NCBI RefSeq assembly: GCF_030272615.1
Contig: NC_081414.1
Location: forward strand, 909,731,009 to 909,795,008
DNA: 64,000 nt
Reading direction: 5' to 3'
DNA from: Cryptomeria japonica
Taxonomy: Eukaryota > Streptophyta > Pinopsida > Cupressales > Cupressaceae
Positions 10,847-22,272 of the stretch are shown piece after piece (within the stretch, counting starts at the first letter, position 1; each line of letters opens with the position of its first letter). Made by a program: the position numbers and the translations under genes. The notes beneath the pieces were generated by a model. It had not been told where the DNA came from. It made no database searches and saw only the letters and a list, made by a program, of their open reading frames with translations.

Positions 10847-11300
10847 TCTACATAGCTTTCAATATTCTCATCATCAAACATGCTTAGGTTCTCAAACTTG
10901 TGCTTCAGATTTGTCAACTTGGTTTTCTTTGTCTTTTGATCACCTTGATATACACTACTCAAATTCTCCCAAATCGCTTTTATTGACTTCAACACTATAA
11001 CTTTACCAAAAATTGAATCACTTAAATAGTTGATAATTAAAACTTTACCCTTCGCATTGTTCTCATTTGCCTTAACCTCATCCGGAGTCTAAGGACCATT
11101 TGCCAGAGTAATATATCCAATCTAGATGTACTCTCCCATATTCTAGTGGGAAGAGATTCCAAATGACATTCCATCCTTTCCTTCCAATAAGAGTAACTTG
11201 TTCCATCAAACTTCTATGCTTTTTAATTTACTTCTCACATTGTTTTTGATCTTCCTCAAGTGGTTAAGTTTCTCTAAGAAGAATAGGGCTCTTATACCAA
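10847..11300 (-). pseudogene. Copia element A gag relic (proximal part) and primer site
   Basis: On the minus strand, just inside the LTR at 11302, lies TTGGTATAAGAGCC (primer site), followed by a decayed copia Gag: Trp-rich N terminus, a LWENLSSVYQGDQK-like stretch and KLTNLKHKFENLSM typical of the UBN2 fold. It continues at 218-1 after the D insertion. Confidence 0.65.
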
Positions 11301-11301
11301 T

Positions 11302-12852
11302 TGTTGAACACACCACAAGATTAAGATGAGGGGTGAATCATTCTTGGCCTCAAAATACTTTACTTCTAATTTATAAAACTTAAAACCACAATTAAATTAT
11401 TACTATAATTATGAAACATGAAAACACAAAGCACAACAAACATATGAACACTAGGTTTATGTGGAAAACCTTAAACACGATAAAACCATGGTGAGAACCA
11501 CACTCTCAGTATGAATAATTGATTATAATGTTTAGGCTCAAGGTCAAGGAGCTTACTGCCCTTGAAGGACTTGCAAGACTAAAGCACACAACCTTAGGGA
11601 AAGATACAAAGGGATGCACAAATTGCCAAAAGGAACATACCTTCTTTTAGTAGGTATAGAGGATCAATGAACTAAATTGAACAAAATCTCATGATCATGA
11701 AATTGTCCTTAGACCATTGTGTCAATTGACCAATATCATGGAAAATACATCTGAGCTCAAACACTATCTCAAAGCTCTTCACAAACTATATTTTGCACTT
11801 CTACTATACCAAATCTACTTGCACATCATTCATATCCACTACACATCAATTCACATAAATCCCATACTCAACTCATATATCCACACTCCTATACATGTAA
11901 GATAATTCATTGAAACCCTAGTTGAGGGTCAACCACAGACCAAATAAATAATATCATATAAGTTCAGCCACCCATACTGATAACATCCATTGTGGTGCAC
12001 TCCAGAAGATAGAGGGGACACAAAAAAATCACAACACATCCTTTCCAAATGATTCTAACAAACTACACATGCTAACACATCCTCCAAAGTTGGCATCAAA
12101 TGAAACATGTAGATAAACAATGTAGCATGCCAACTAGTCAGCCCAAAAGCATCCTCCAATGTACAAAACCCAATGCACATTTACACACACCATGGTAGAG
12201 ACACGTATCAATATTGAAACTCGACCACCAAATAATATCCGAACAAAAAAGACATGATCCAAATAGGATACACTACCATGGTCAGCTAGAAGTCAAACCA
12301 ACTGATAGCACAAAACTTGGAACACCATAACTACACTTTCCAATCAAACCATCACTAAAAAACTAAACTAGAACACTACACAAACAAAATGAACATTCCT
12401 CCAAGCCACAAAACTAAAAGCCGCATATCAGGGAACCACCAAGCATTCTTTAGACCAATTCTAATCGACACCTCACTCTCAGAAACAACAACAACTAACT
12501 CTACTATCTGTGCAATAGAGGACCTATAAATTTGTTAGCAGAACATGCACATATCATAAACATCATATCCAAAACCACACTCCATAAACTTCAAATATGG
12601 AAGGAATGCAAAGCATTCTCCCACAAAGACATTAAAAACTCTTTCTTGCATAAATATTGTTTCTTGCATATTGAAATTTCTACTACACCGACCTTTCAAA
12701 AACACCTCATACTTAATCAATATCTACCAAACTACTCTACAACATGAAAACATTTATTTTTTGGTCATCTACAACATATAGTGACATCAATGACAATACT
12801 AGACAAGTTGACATGAATGACAACGCAACACAATAACTCAAATTTCCAACAC
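11302..12852 (-). repeat. Copia element A 5' LTR
   Basis: The segment starts TGTTGAACAC and ends TTCCAACA on the plus strand, so TGTTG...CAACA ends are inverted as in copia LTRs. A primer site lies on its left (minus orientation). The interior has the usual repeat-element wording of this genome (TGGAAAACC...ACCATGGTGAGAACC). No gene is supported within it; the short open frames are noise. Confidence 0.65.
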
Positions 12853-12924
12853 AATCTTTTCTTTGTCTTTGGTTCTTTTTCTATTGGCTCCTTCATTATT
12901 TGTGATTTAAAATTGAGAAAAAAA

Positions 12925-13300
12925 AATACTCTTTACTTCCTCAAATGTGACTAAGCCTTTCTTCATGAGACATTAAAGATCCAACTAAGTGATAAAACTC
13001 AAGAGAAATCAAATCTTTACTTTTTTTAATGCATATTGTGACATGATCCACCTTGGTTTAGACATCTAAACATTGTTCTAATCACAACTTATTTGTCCAC
13101 AAGTTCTCTAAGGATAGTCGTCTTATTAATCATATCCTTTAGTCTTACAAATTAATCTTTTTTGCAATTTTAACTTCTTTGATTCTCTTTATTGCCTACA
13201 ACTTGATATGTTTGACTTGACCACTATCTTGGTAAGTTTCATGTAGAGTCTTTTGGGCATCTTTGGTTGCCTTTGTACATATAATTCTTGGAAAGAGACT
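12925..13300 (-). pseudogene. Copia-type gag relic (UBN2)
   Basis: Read on minus, this AT-rich stretch contains KATKDAQKTLHETYQDSGQV, then after frame shifts KVDHVTI, SKDLISLEF, and LVGSLMSHEERL. The last motif is characteristic of copia Gag (helix ending in HEERL). No LTR or pol is attached, so it is a fragment of an old element next to which element A landed. The rest of 12853-14092 is AT-rich without recognisable features. Confidence 0.6.
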
Positions 13301-14092
13301 CTTATCTAGAATTATGTGAATATTAAATAAGACTACATTTTTTTATTATTTAAATACAAAAGTATTCAATTAACTGACTTTTCATAATCTATTTCTACAA
13401 TTTTACATAGATCTTTTTATATAGAAGAATCATTCTCTTGATGCTCCAATATTCATTAAATTTTTAAATAAAATAAAAATTAATGTTTCACTTGATTCAT
13501 TGTTAGAAAAATCACAACCACAAAATTTATGACCCAAATGAACAACATACTGTAATAGCAAATGAAAGTTTTGCAACATGTCATATACCTTGCACTAATA
13601 AAATAATTATAACAGAAAAAATAACATTTACTATAATAAACAACTTACAGCTATAAGTAAGAAAATACCACACTGCATTTTCTGAATAATACTTGCATAC
13701 AATTTTAAATTTTAAATGCCTTTTTCTTGTGGAAGAAAAAGTACAAGCTGTGTTTCTTTTATTCAATTATAGAATTCACAATCTAAAATAACATTCGTAA
13801 CATTAATGTTATCAGTTTTTTACAATTCATAAACATATTATTTAATTTCGTATGAATGTTATCAGATTTTAACAATTTATAAAAATATTATATAATTTCG
13901 TTTGAATTTGATTGCCTAATATTTTTAACATCAACATTTAAATCTGTAATTCATCATAAGATAATTAGAGAATAGCAGAATGAAAATATAATATTGTAAA
14001 TTGAAAACATAAGGCAATAGTTTTTTTCATATAGAATATGGGAAATGTCTCCTTTATGGCAAAAGTAGTTTCAGAACTGAAAATAAATTCAT

Positions 14093-14476
14093 TCAGAAGC
14101 CACCGATCTCCTTTTCAATATAGAAGTTACCAGAAGGCCCACCAGGAGGAGACAAGGCTAATTTGACTACACTTTCAGCACCTTCACTTGGTGATAGGTC
14201 TCCTGTACCACCTGTCATTCCAGTTTTAACGTATCCAGGATGAACACAATTTACAGTCACCTTATCAGAAAGCTCACGGGCTAAGAGACGTGTGTATGTG
14301 TTGATACAAATCTTTGACATTTTGTATCCAGAAAACGGAACTGGCCATCCTTTCTCTTCCAAGTTTTTGTTTTGCTTGACATCTTCTAAAAACTGACTTA
14401 CCATGGAATCCAGAAATTCCTCACTAACTTTATCAATGTCAGAAAGTTGTTTTTGTAGCTCTGGGTTTGGCATCAT
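14093..14476 (-). CDS. SDR gene, last coding exon
   Basis: Acceptor CTTCACAG precedes the ATGATGCC codons, and the stop TGA is at 14095-14093. It encodes the insertion segment, the YxxxK catalytic pair, the substrate-loop proline-glycine motif and the C terminus ending in GGF. An 82-bp intron separates it from the preceding exon. Confidence 0.9.
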   Translation of the reverse strand: MMPNPELQKQLSDIDKVSEEFLDSMVSQFLEDVKQNKNLEEKGWPVPFSGYKMSKICINTYTRLLARELSDKVTVNCVHPGYVKTGMTGGTGDLSPSEGAESVVKLALSPPGGPSGNFYIEKEIGGF

Positions 14477-17400
14477 CTGTGAAGGCATATATATAATGAA
14501 ATCATACTTTATTTGATTGAAATCTTAATCTTGAGAAGGGTAAATGAAATCAAATTACCTTGACAAGCCCATATACAGAGGTGACATTAACAATTCGTGG
14601 CCGGCCAAACGTTTCCCTTAGTAATGGTTGCAAGCCTTTCACAACTCTCTTTGTGCCATAGTAATTTATATCAATGCATGTTCTTGCACTTTCATAATCA
14701 TACACACAAGTTTCATTTGACCCTTCAGATGACTGCAATAGGGAGAGAACATTGAACAATTTCAGTGAAAAAAGAACTTAGATGTAATTTAAATAGTAAG
14801 AACAGTTTGTTGGATTCCTTCACCACACAGCTCACTAATAATATGTCAACTTCCTTTTATTAAAAGACTCAGATATATAATTTGCAAAATAAAGAGAACA
14901 TAAATTTTGTTATTAGAAAGAAATAATTTAAATATGTTGGTTCAAATATTTGAAATATGTTCGTGGCATTTCGATGTCTTCAAAATTTGACTAGGTATCA
15001 ACGAGGAAGTATAGACTTGTCTCTATTTTTAGTTAGTGATGAAGGCAAAATAAAATCAAACCTCAAAACCGTGTAAATAAAAGATCAGAGTCCATGCATT
15101 TCCATTTTAGGAAGTAATTGCGTAAAACAATTTCGTCCTCAAAAAGAAGCAATTGGTTACAAAATGATGGTTCCATAAAAATACTTAAAAAGGATTTAAA
15201 CTACAAGATATAACTTTAATATGGAGAGTCTTTGTTGTCAAGGTAACCCTAACTTCCATCAATTTTTTTTTTTTTATCATCAATAGATTCCAATCTAATG
15301 ATAACATTTTATTCATTCTCCCATGACACATGAGCAAGAACAATTGTATCTTGAATATTGTCAATTTGTTTGTTCATGAAATTTGTCTCACTTTTGAAGA
15401 ACTTTGTATTGCCTCAAGATGAAGTATTTGAAATTGAGAAACAAAGAGCACAAGACTCCAATACAACATGTTAACCATTCATCTTCAACAATTAGGTAGA
15501 GATCAATAAACTTGGGAAAGATCTAGAGGAGATGAGAAAAGGAATGAGATACTTGGTAGAGAAGAGAGAGAGGAGAGATATAGATAGATGTAGAGTAAGT
15601 GAAAGGGAGAGAGATGGATTGAAAAGGAAATAGAAGGAGTGGGGAGAGAGCAAGATATAGCTAAAAAAACAGAAAGAGGGGGGGAGTGGTATGGAGAGAC
15701 ATGTTCTCTTAGGTCCACTTGGATAAGGGTGTCATAGGATCAAAGAGAAAAAGGTAGCCTTCTATGATAATTTATGGAAATTTGTTATTCTCCTTAGTAC
15801 ATAAAATCTAATTGTGTCATTATTTACTACTTTTTAAATGTTTCAATTCTTTTGGGATAAAAAAAAAATGAAAAAAAGAGACTTTGTTTGCAAATGTTGT
15901 GAGCATTTAAAGTTTTAAAAATGAAGGATGAAACTCACATGATTATTATTATTATTTGGTGTATAATCTAGTAAAATTACCTCATCCATTTTGCAAACCT
16001 CTAAATCACCTTTCCAATGCTTATAAAAAATTTTTAAAAAATGATAAGAAACACATAAGTTATGCCCATTTTACTAAAGCATGTTTTTTAGGCTAAACAA
16101 AATCAATATCCAATTTCATTTTTTTTCCCAAAATAGATATCCATTTTGGAAAGTATAATATAATGATTATGACTTTAAGAAATTGATACATGTTAATAAT
16201 GGATATCCATTTTGGTTTAGCATTACCAAATTCAAATCAAATTTTGTTTGGTATCCTGCACTCACCCAATTCCTAAATAATTTTTGTTTAGCTTCTAGTT
16301 CATTAGTTTAATGACAAGAAAACCAATATTATATAATCCTTTTGCAAACATACTTGATTGAATACTTTGGTTGGAAATGGATTGATCATGGAAAGGTTTT
16401 CAAGTACGCAACCATTCATTTTGCCTTTTAGGATTCATTCTCAATATTATGGCAAGTTGTTATTAACCAAGTAGAAATATGTGATCTTATTAGGTTAATA
16501 TGTTAAATTATCCTAGATGAAAATTCCAAGTTTCTTAAAAGAAACTAACTACTACTTATATTTATATACTTTATGTTGGGTACCTTCCAAAGTTTCTTAT
16601 CTAATGTGAGAAAATTCCTACGAGATTTCTTATGGGATTCATCATAACAATGAGATGAAATTAAAAGAATTGCCTAGGAATTGTGTTTCCTTGTGATTTT
16701 GGAGGTCTTGGTCTCACTAACATACAACAAGTTCCAAAATTACACGCTAAATAGATAATTGAAGCCCAATATGATATTTAAGCTTGATTTTTTTTGTTTT
16801 TCTTTATATCTCCACTAGAATGCCTCATGGGTGTAAGTCCTCAAAAGACCTAGTTACCATTTAATTCTCATCATGAAGGAGTCTATTAAAATCTAAGGTT
16901 TATACAAAAGATATGAAAAGCTTGGAAATTATCAAGCAATGGGTTATTTGCAATGAAAAGGGTTGTGATTCCAACTCAAAGGTTCTTGTTATTTTTTATT
17001 TAATTTTTTTCAATAGAATGTTATTATCCTTATAGTTCTATCCATTAATCACCACAAATCATCTTCCTTGACCAAAAATCATAATGAAATATAGTCTCAA
17101 CCATCAATATTTTATTTTTTTTAGACTAGTATTGACTTTATTCTTATCAAGATGCTTTTATTAAATTTGGATAAAGAGTTTCAAGCCATGTGAAATGATT
17201 GGAAATGTTAACTTGATATACATAATTTTGTAATTACAAGCCTTCTAAAGGTGGTCCACCACAGTTGCATATGATGCAAGATCATAATGATAAATGATAT
17301 ATTCAATCTTTTGTTTGACCATGGTAGCATAAATTCTAGACTATTTGGTTAAAGTTTATTAAGCTAAAGCTTGCTTATTTTTGTTGGTATTTTATATTGT

Positions 17401-19226
17401 CTCTTCCTATTGGTTCCAAATTTATTAATATGAGAATTTAAATGCTCATTGTCATTTTTGTGTGCATCAAGAAACTATTAAGCACACCTTCTAATTTTGT
17501 TCTAGAGCCCAAGCAACATGAAATTAGATGCATGATTTTTCAAGCCTTTTAGATTTTGACGCATGATACTTCTAGGGGATTAACCCACAATTCTAGCTAA
17601 GTTTATCCAAATATGATAGGCTTTCAAAGTGGAAATCTTATTTCACATTTTAAATGAGATAAATTCAACTCTTTTCTCTAAATGTGTTGTTTGCAACAAT
17701 CCGTCCATTTATTCTAAGTCTATGATTTATTCAAACGTCACGTGTTAATACAGATACATGTAAACTATCCTATTAATCAATGGAATGCAAGATAACATAA
17801 GAGTCTCATTTTCATTTATCTCAATTTTTTTGTATTCATGAAAAATGGGATAGTACCAAATGCAAATTGAAAAGTAGCATGCAATAACTTAAGTGTTTTT
17901 TCACATAACTTTCTAATTACAAGCCTTTTAAAGGGCGGTCCCACCACTCTTACATATGATACAAAAACTTAATGATAAATGGACACTTCAATTATCAATC
18001 TTCCATTAGATCATAGTAGCACAAATTCTAGACTATTTAGCAAAAAAATATTAAGCTAAAGCTTGTATATTTTGCTTGGTGCAATTAATATTGACTCTTC
18101 TTATTGGTTCCAAATTGATTGATTTGGGATCGTCCTTTTTTTGGGCATCAATAAACTATTAAGCACATCTTTCTATTTTATTCTAGAGCCCAAGCAACAA
18201 AAAATTAGAGTCTTTTTTGTGGGCATCAAGAAACTATTAAGCACGTCTTTCTATTTTATCCTAGAGCCCAAACAACATGAAATTAGATTCATGATTTTTC
18301 AAAGCTTTTAATTTTGACACCTTTTATTCCTTCTAAAAAATTAACCCATAATTCTAACTAATTTTATCCAAATATGATAGGTTTCAATATAAAGAATGTA
18401 TATCACATTTAAAAAGAGAAAAATTCTAACTCTCTTTTCTAAATGTGTTCTTAGCAACAATTTGTCCATTTATTCTAAATCTAGATGATATATTCTAATA
18501 TGTACATACGTATACATCTAAATTATCCCATTAATCAATAGAATCCAAGATAACAGAAAGGTCCTATCCATCATTTATCAATTTTTTTCTTCCCTATCCA
18601 TAATACCACATTCTCGTACTATGCAAATTGGAAAACAGCATGCGATAAGTTTAAAGTAGATTTTCACTGTACACCCAACTTACCAGTAATAGTTGGCGCA
18701 AATCCACCCCAGTTTTGTTCATCACTTCCCAGTTCATGTCTTGCCCCGAAACTGCTGCATTATTTATCTGTTCAAAACCAGAAAAGCACATCCTGTAAAA
18801 TCAAACAAATACCCTTCAACGGAGCAACACAAGATAAAACACAAACTCAAAGACTTATACCAAAATATCAAATCCCCCAAAGATGGTTTTCAACCATTTG
18901 GCCAGATCTGAAACACTTTGGGAGCTCTGCACATCTAATATGTGAAAACGAACATTATCAAGTCCTGCTTCACCCACTTCTTTCATGGCAGCCAACCCAT
19001 TCTTCTCATTGCGACACGTAAGCACAACAGTCATGCCCTTACGCGCCAGCTGGCGAACAATCTCTAAGCCTATTCCCCTGTTGGCTCCTGTAACTACTGC
19101 CACTGTTTCCCCACTCCACCATTTCTGATCCTGTCAAAACCAACATACTATTTTTGTTAGACTTTCAAACCTAAAGCATTGCATTTCCAAGTCTGTATGG
19201 AAATTTTTTGGAAATTTTCTTACCAT
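14093..19226 (-). CDS. Short-chain dehydrogenase/reductase (carbonyl/menthone reductase-like)
   Basis: This is a classical SDR, predicted 304 aa, cytosolic, NADPH-dependent reduction of a carbonyl substrate that cannot be named from sequence. Exons (minus order): 19226-19224, 19130-18861, 18767-18684, 14732-14559, 14476-14093; every boundary has GT/AG and all are phase 0. Motifs: cofactor loop TGANRGIG (about residues 15-22), TCRN after the second strand (Arg favours NADPH), NNAAV (93-97), active-site Ser in NVTSVYG (about 171), YKMSK (Tyr about 228, Lys about 232), and HPGYVKTGM. The roughly 40-residue insertion before the catalytic Tyr is typical of the salutaridine/neomenthol reductase group. 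The start is an ATG forming the last three bases of exon 1. No stop or shift is found. It is the only intact host gene seen. Confidence 0.88.
14559..14732 (-). CDS. SDR gene, fourth coding exon
   Basis: Acceptor CTATTGCAG, donor GTAATT. The 58 codons carry the structural Asn (in DINYYGTK) and the catalytic Ser (NVTSVYG). Confidence 0.88.
15525..15690. repeat. GA-rich microsatellite-like tract
   Basis: The stretch is dominated by GAGA and GGAGAGAGA words (CT on the other strand) and lies in the SDR intron. The apparent minus-strand reading frame through it is a low-complexity artefact. Confidence 0.7.
16500..17560 (+). mobile_element. LINE relic (reverse transcriptase end and zf-RVT)
   Basis: On plus, antisense to the SDR gene, scattered frames read FLSNVRKFLRDFLWD (16590-16640), CDFGGLGLTNIQQ (16690-16725), and VHQETIKH followed by a Cys-Ser-Arg-Ala-Gln stretch (17460-17515). 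These correspond to the C-terminal reverse transcriptase and zinc-binding region of plant non-LTR retrotransposons. It is badly decayed and 5'-truncated. Confidence 0.6.
17210..18600 (+). repeat. Tandem duplication of LINE tail in the intron
   Basis: The segment about 17220-17880 is repeated, diverged, at about 17905-18600. Shared words are CTAATTACAAGCCTT, AAGCTAAAGCTTG, TTGGTTCCAAATT, and CTAGAGCCCAAGCAACA. Inside the second copy a unit of about 75-90 bp (around 18140-18290) is duplicated again. The repeat units include the LINE zinc-binding segment. Confidence 0.65.
18684..18767 (-). CDS. SDR gene, third coding exon
   Basis: Acceptor TTGAACAG and donor GTAAGT bound 28 codons. It starts with the conserved NNAAV motif that lines the cofactor site. 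The phase is 0 on both sides. Confidence 0.85.
18861..19130 (-). CDS. SDR gene, second coding exon (cofactor domain)
   Basis: Acceptor TTTTGACAG precedes a GATCAG start and donor GTATAAG follows FDIL. It holds 90 codons with the WW-rich N terminus typical of the family, TGANRGIG, and TCRN. Confidence 0.9.
19224..19226 (-). CDS. SDR gene, one-codon first coding exon (ATG)
   Basis: The sequence CTTCAAAATGGTAAGAAA on the minus strand provides an ATG directly followed by a strong GTAAG donor. The downstream exon has no suitable in-frame ATG before its conserved N-terminal residues, and splicing these gives the expected family N terminus. The 5' UTR would extend upstream to about 19530. Confidence 0.65.
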
Positions 19227-19555
19227 TTTGAAGATTTTGTAGAAAGAGATTCAGCAATCTCTGTATATCAAGGCAAAAGCGTTCTGAGTCACGGATACAT
19301 GTTGCCCAATCTTCTATATGTGTTAGGTGGTTCGAGTATTAAATGTATACCAACTATGTCATGAAATCATGGTGAACTGAAATCACTTGTGAAGCAGTTA
19401 AAAACACACATACATTTCATTTTTCTACTGAACTTTTGTCGGCAAAGCTTTACTTTTTGTGATATACGATACTTCGACCACACCAGACTTTCCATTTTTG
19501 ACAGAATCCATGTGTTTTGTGATATCAAAGATTTTGCTGCCAGACAAAAAAGACG

Positions 19556-19563
19556 ACGTATAT
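19556..19563 (-). promoter_or_regulatory. Candidate TATA box of SDR gene
   Basis: On minus the sequence is TGTATATACG, about 330 bp upstream of the ATG. It would give a long but plausible 5' UTR. No other core element can be assigned. Confidence 0.4.
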
Positions 19564-20065
19564 ACAGTAAAACCTAGCTTGACGGTTATTTATGGCTATT
19601 AAATATATTTAATTGAGTAGGTGTATTGCAATAAAATGGAGTGACAGTAGGTTGTTTTCCTTCGTTAAGTTTCTTGATGCATTAATTTTCCTCTTTCTCT
19701 TTCGGTTGTCATAATACCTCTTTATTAAAATATTTAAGTTTGTTTTACATTTCCAATCACAATCAAAATTCGTATGGTGGCTGTTTCATATTCCTTTTTA
19801 ATAATTTTGGTCAACTACTTTCTATGAAATTGAATGAATGAAATGAATGGTTTTAATAATGTTCAAGAGACTAAACAGTCTATAAGATCATAATTTGTTT
19901 TTCGTACGATATTTTTAATTATAAAAAATTCAGAGCCACACATTGTCAGATATAAAACTTTTAATACCACATTCTAATTCGTATCCTACTATGATGATAA
20001 AGCAGTATTTCATGTATGCAAATATAGATATATATATATGAACTTTTAATGTCATGTCGAATTCT

Positions 20066-20185
20066 TATCTTATCTATGATGATAAAGTAATATTTTGTTT
20101 CTTGATATATTTGTTTGCAACAAATTTATCTTATTTATGATGATAAAGTAATATTTTGTTTCTTGATATATTTGTTTGCAACAAA
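20066..20185. repeat. Near-exact 60-bp tandem duplication
   Basis: Two copies of a 60-bp unit (…GATGATAAAGTAATATTTTG… to TTTGCAACAAA) follow each other with almost no difference. A third partial copy of ATGATGATAAAG occurs just upstream at about 19991. Confidence 0.8.
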
Positions 20186-21169
20186 TGAATTGTTTAAAAT
20201 GCATCATAAACATATGTTACAATTTTTGTGAGTGTCTATTGTAAGATTTAATGGAGTGAAACATTATGCTCAAATTTAAAAGACAAACAATTTGATGCAG
20301 GAGTAGCTCTTATCAACAATGCACTCGCACGAGTCCAAGAGAAGGGATTTTATACAAAATTGGCAATAGCCCACCCACCACATGTTCCCAACTTTGACAT
20401 GGTCAAATTCAAACATTACATAAGACCACCTTAAGACCAAACCTAAGTAAAAAATGTGTACATCATCCCAATAAATAAAGATAGGTAATGTCATTCTCTC
20501 TTTAAAAAGTCTCTCGCCTTAACAATCCTTAAATCACCAAGAATAACACTTGAAATAACAAATTTAAAATAACATTGACAACATTGATCACCAAAAACTC
20601 ATATTCACAATTATATCAAGGGTACATTGCCTTGCAAGTCTTTGTATATACCCCACCTTCGCATATAAAAAATAATTATGTTATATAAATAAATTGTTTA
20701 TAAACATTATTAGTCCCTACAAGGACAAGAATACTAATCATCCAATCCATTCACTTATTTTATTAGTTTAGCCAATGAATATATAGAATTAATTATTTTG
20801 AACAACAATCTTATAGTCTATATTTAATTTTTAATTTTAAATAATTGTAAAAGTATCATTTATCTTTCTTTCTATAGATTCATGATAGGAATAGTCAATA
20901 CAAAAATAAATAAATAAATTGTCTTTTTTTTTCTAAATCACGTGACCTAACACATCTAATTCGTTAAGTCAAATTCAACTCTATTAATGGCTCCAATGAC
21001 ATGAACACTATTATATACATCATAATAGTAATTTTCTATTATGTGGTGGCAAGGTAAATTTAATATGAAAATAAATTTTGGCTTTAATGTGTATTTTTGG
21101 ATTGATTGATTTTAGAAATACTCATTACAAAATTAAAATTGTGGGTCAATTTAAAAATAAATTTATAAT

Positions 21170-21372
21170 GCATTAAATTTTTTGGTTAAGTTGTATACTC
21201 TATTAATGTTTTAAATGATAATGAATATTGTTATAGATATCATAATATTATGAAGTGGCAAAATAAATTAAATTTATCGGTTAAGTTGTCTGCTTGATCA
21301 ATGTTTTAAATGACAATGAATACTGTTATAGATATCGTAATATTATGAGGTGGCAAAATAAATTAATTTGAA
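21170..21372. repeat. Tandem duplication of about 105-115 bp
   Basis: Two units share GGTTAAGTTGT, AATGTTTTAAATGA, GTTATAGATATC, ATATTATGA, and GTGGCAAAATAAATTA. A more diverged third copy may lie at about 20980-21070. Confidence 0.7.
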
Positions 21373-21869
21373 AGTTCTATTTACAATAAAACAATTTGCA
21401 ATTGTTTTTCTCATTTCAATCCATCAACCACTCTAAAATCTACACATAATTTTTTTATAAAATTTACTAATCATTATTAAATTGTCTTGTTAAATTTCAA
21501 GTGTATTAATGTCTTGAACAACATCGAGCACTTTTGTAAATATTATGATTTTGAAAAGACATATATAACTCAAAATCTATGCAAATCTATACATTAATAT
21601 TTTTCACAAAACAAATTCAGTTAACATTCATTTTATCATTCCTATGTGTTGGAGTAAATTAATATTTACTCATATTGTTTTTGATGAGTAAAGAAGCATT
21701 AACTAGGGCGTTGACCCTTAACATAGTCAAAGACTATCAATAGCACATAAATAGCATCAAAACATAAAAAAAACAAAGTTTGAACCGAGAGTTTAGCAAA
21801 GATATAAGAAACAGGGGCATATCTTGAGAGTCCAAAAAAAATGAACCCAACAACAACCAATAGACTAAG

Positions 21870-22272
21870 ACGTAAGGCGCATTTTACGAACCCCAGTCAT
21901 ATCTATGATTTTACCCCAATCCTTACAGAGGAACCTATATAGTTCCTTATTAGCCTATTTGTCAGCATCATCTTCAGCAGTTCTATCACAGAGGAGGTGG
22001 AGAGTTAGCGCAGAGTTGTGCATAACACGAATGCAGAATTTGTTGATACTAACAAACTGCATGTTCCTGGTATCCAACATGTTATTAATCTCTCTAATTT
22101 CTTGTTTCAGCTTCTAAATTTCCTCCTTCAGACCCAAGTTATTGAGGCAGTTCCTCATCTCATGGTCATCACAATTCAGGGTCTTCAACTCTTCCTCCCT
22201 GAGGTGATCCATGAGCTCTGTACCCTTGCCCTTCTACATTCTCTGATGTTCATTCTCCTTGGGAGAGGGACC
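21870..22272 (-). pseudogene. Unrecognised repeat ORF H, C-terminal part
   Basis: On minus one frame reads a charged, helical sequence (MDHLREEELKTLN, EIREINNMLDTRN, LYRFLCKDWGKII) with three stops. It looks like a coiled coil. Its frame joins exactly, across copia B and one copy of the 5-bp target duplication, with the Lys-rich end of the part at 29527-30960. I do not recognise the family; no function is assigned. Confidence 0.55.

Larger units (their letters stand above)
14733..18683 (-). other. SDR gene, 3,951-bp intron
   Basis: This long AT-rich intron has GT at 18683-18682 and AG at 14734-14733. It contains a GA-rich tract (about 15525-15690), plus-strand LINE relics (16500-17560), and a tandem duplication (about 17210-18600). 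Between 14760 and 15500 and between 15700 and 16500 I see only AT-rich sequence, including near-copies of ATATCCATTTTGG at about 16137 and 16203. Long repeat-bearing introns are common in gymnosperms. Confidence 0.8.
19600..21640. other. AT-rich intergenic stretch with short tandem duplications
   Basis: No gene is supported here. It contains the duplications at 20066-20185 and 21170-21372 and otherwise simple AT-rich DNA. The minus-strand open frame at 20276-20494 has no recognisable features. Confidence 0.6.

Noticed and set aside
11717..12747. Several short open frames in the copia A LTR
   Set aside because: Low-complexity, overlapping frames on both strands inside an LTR, without any domain signal.
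15503..15718. Minus-strand Ser/Leu/Pro-rich frame
   Set aside because: Produced by the GA-rich tract; low complexity and inside the SDR intron.
20276..20494. 72-codon minus-strand frame in the intergenic region
   Set aside because: No homology-like motif, no splice context and AT-rich surroundings.
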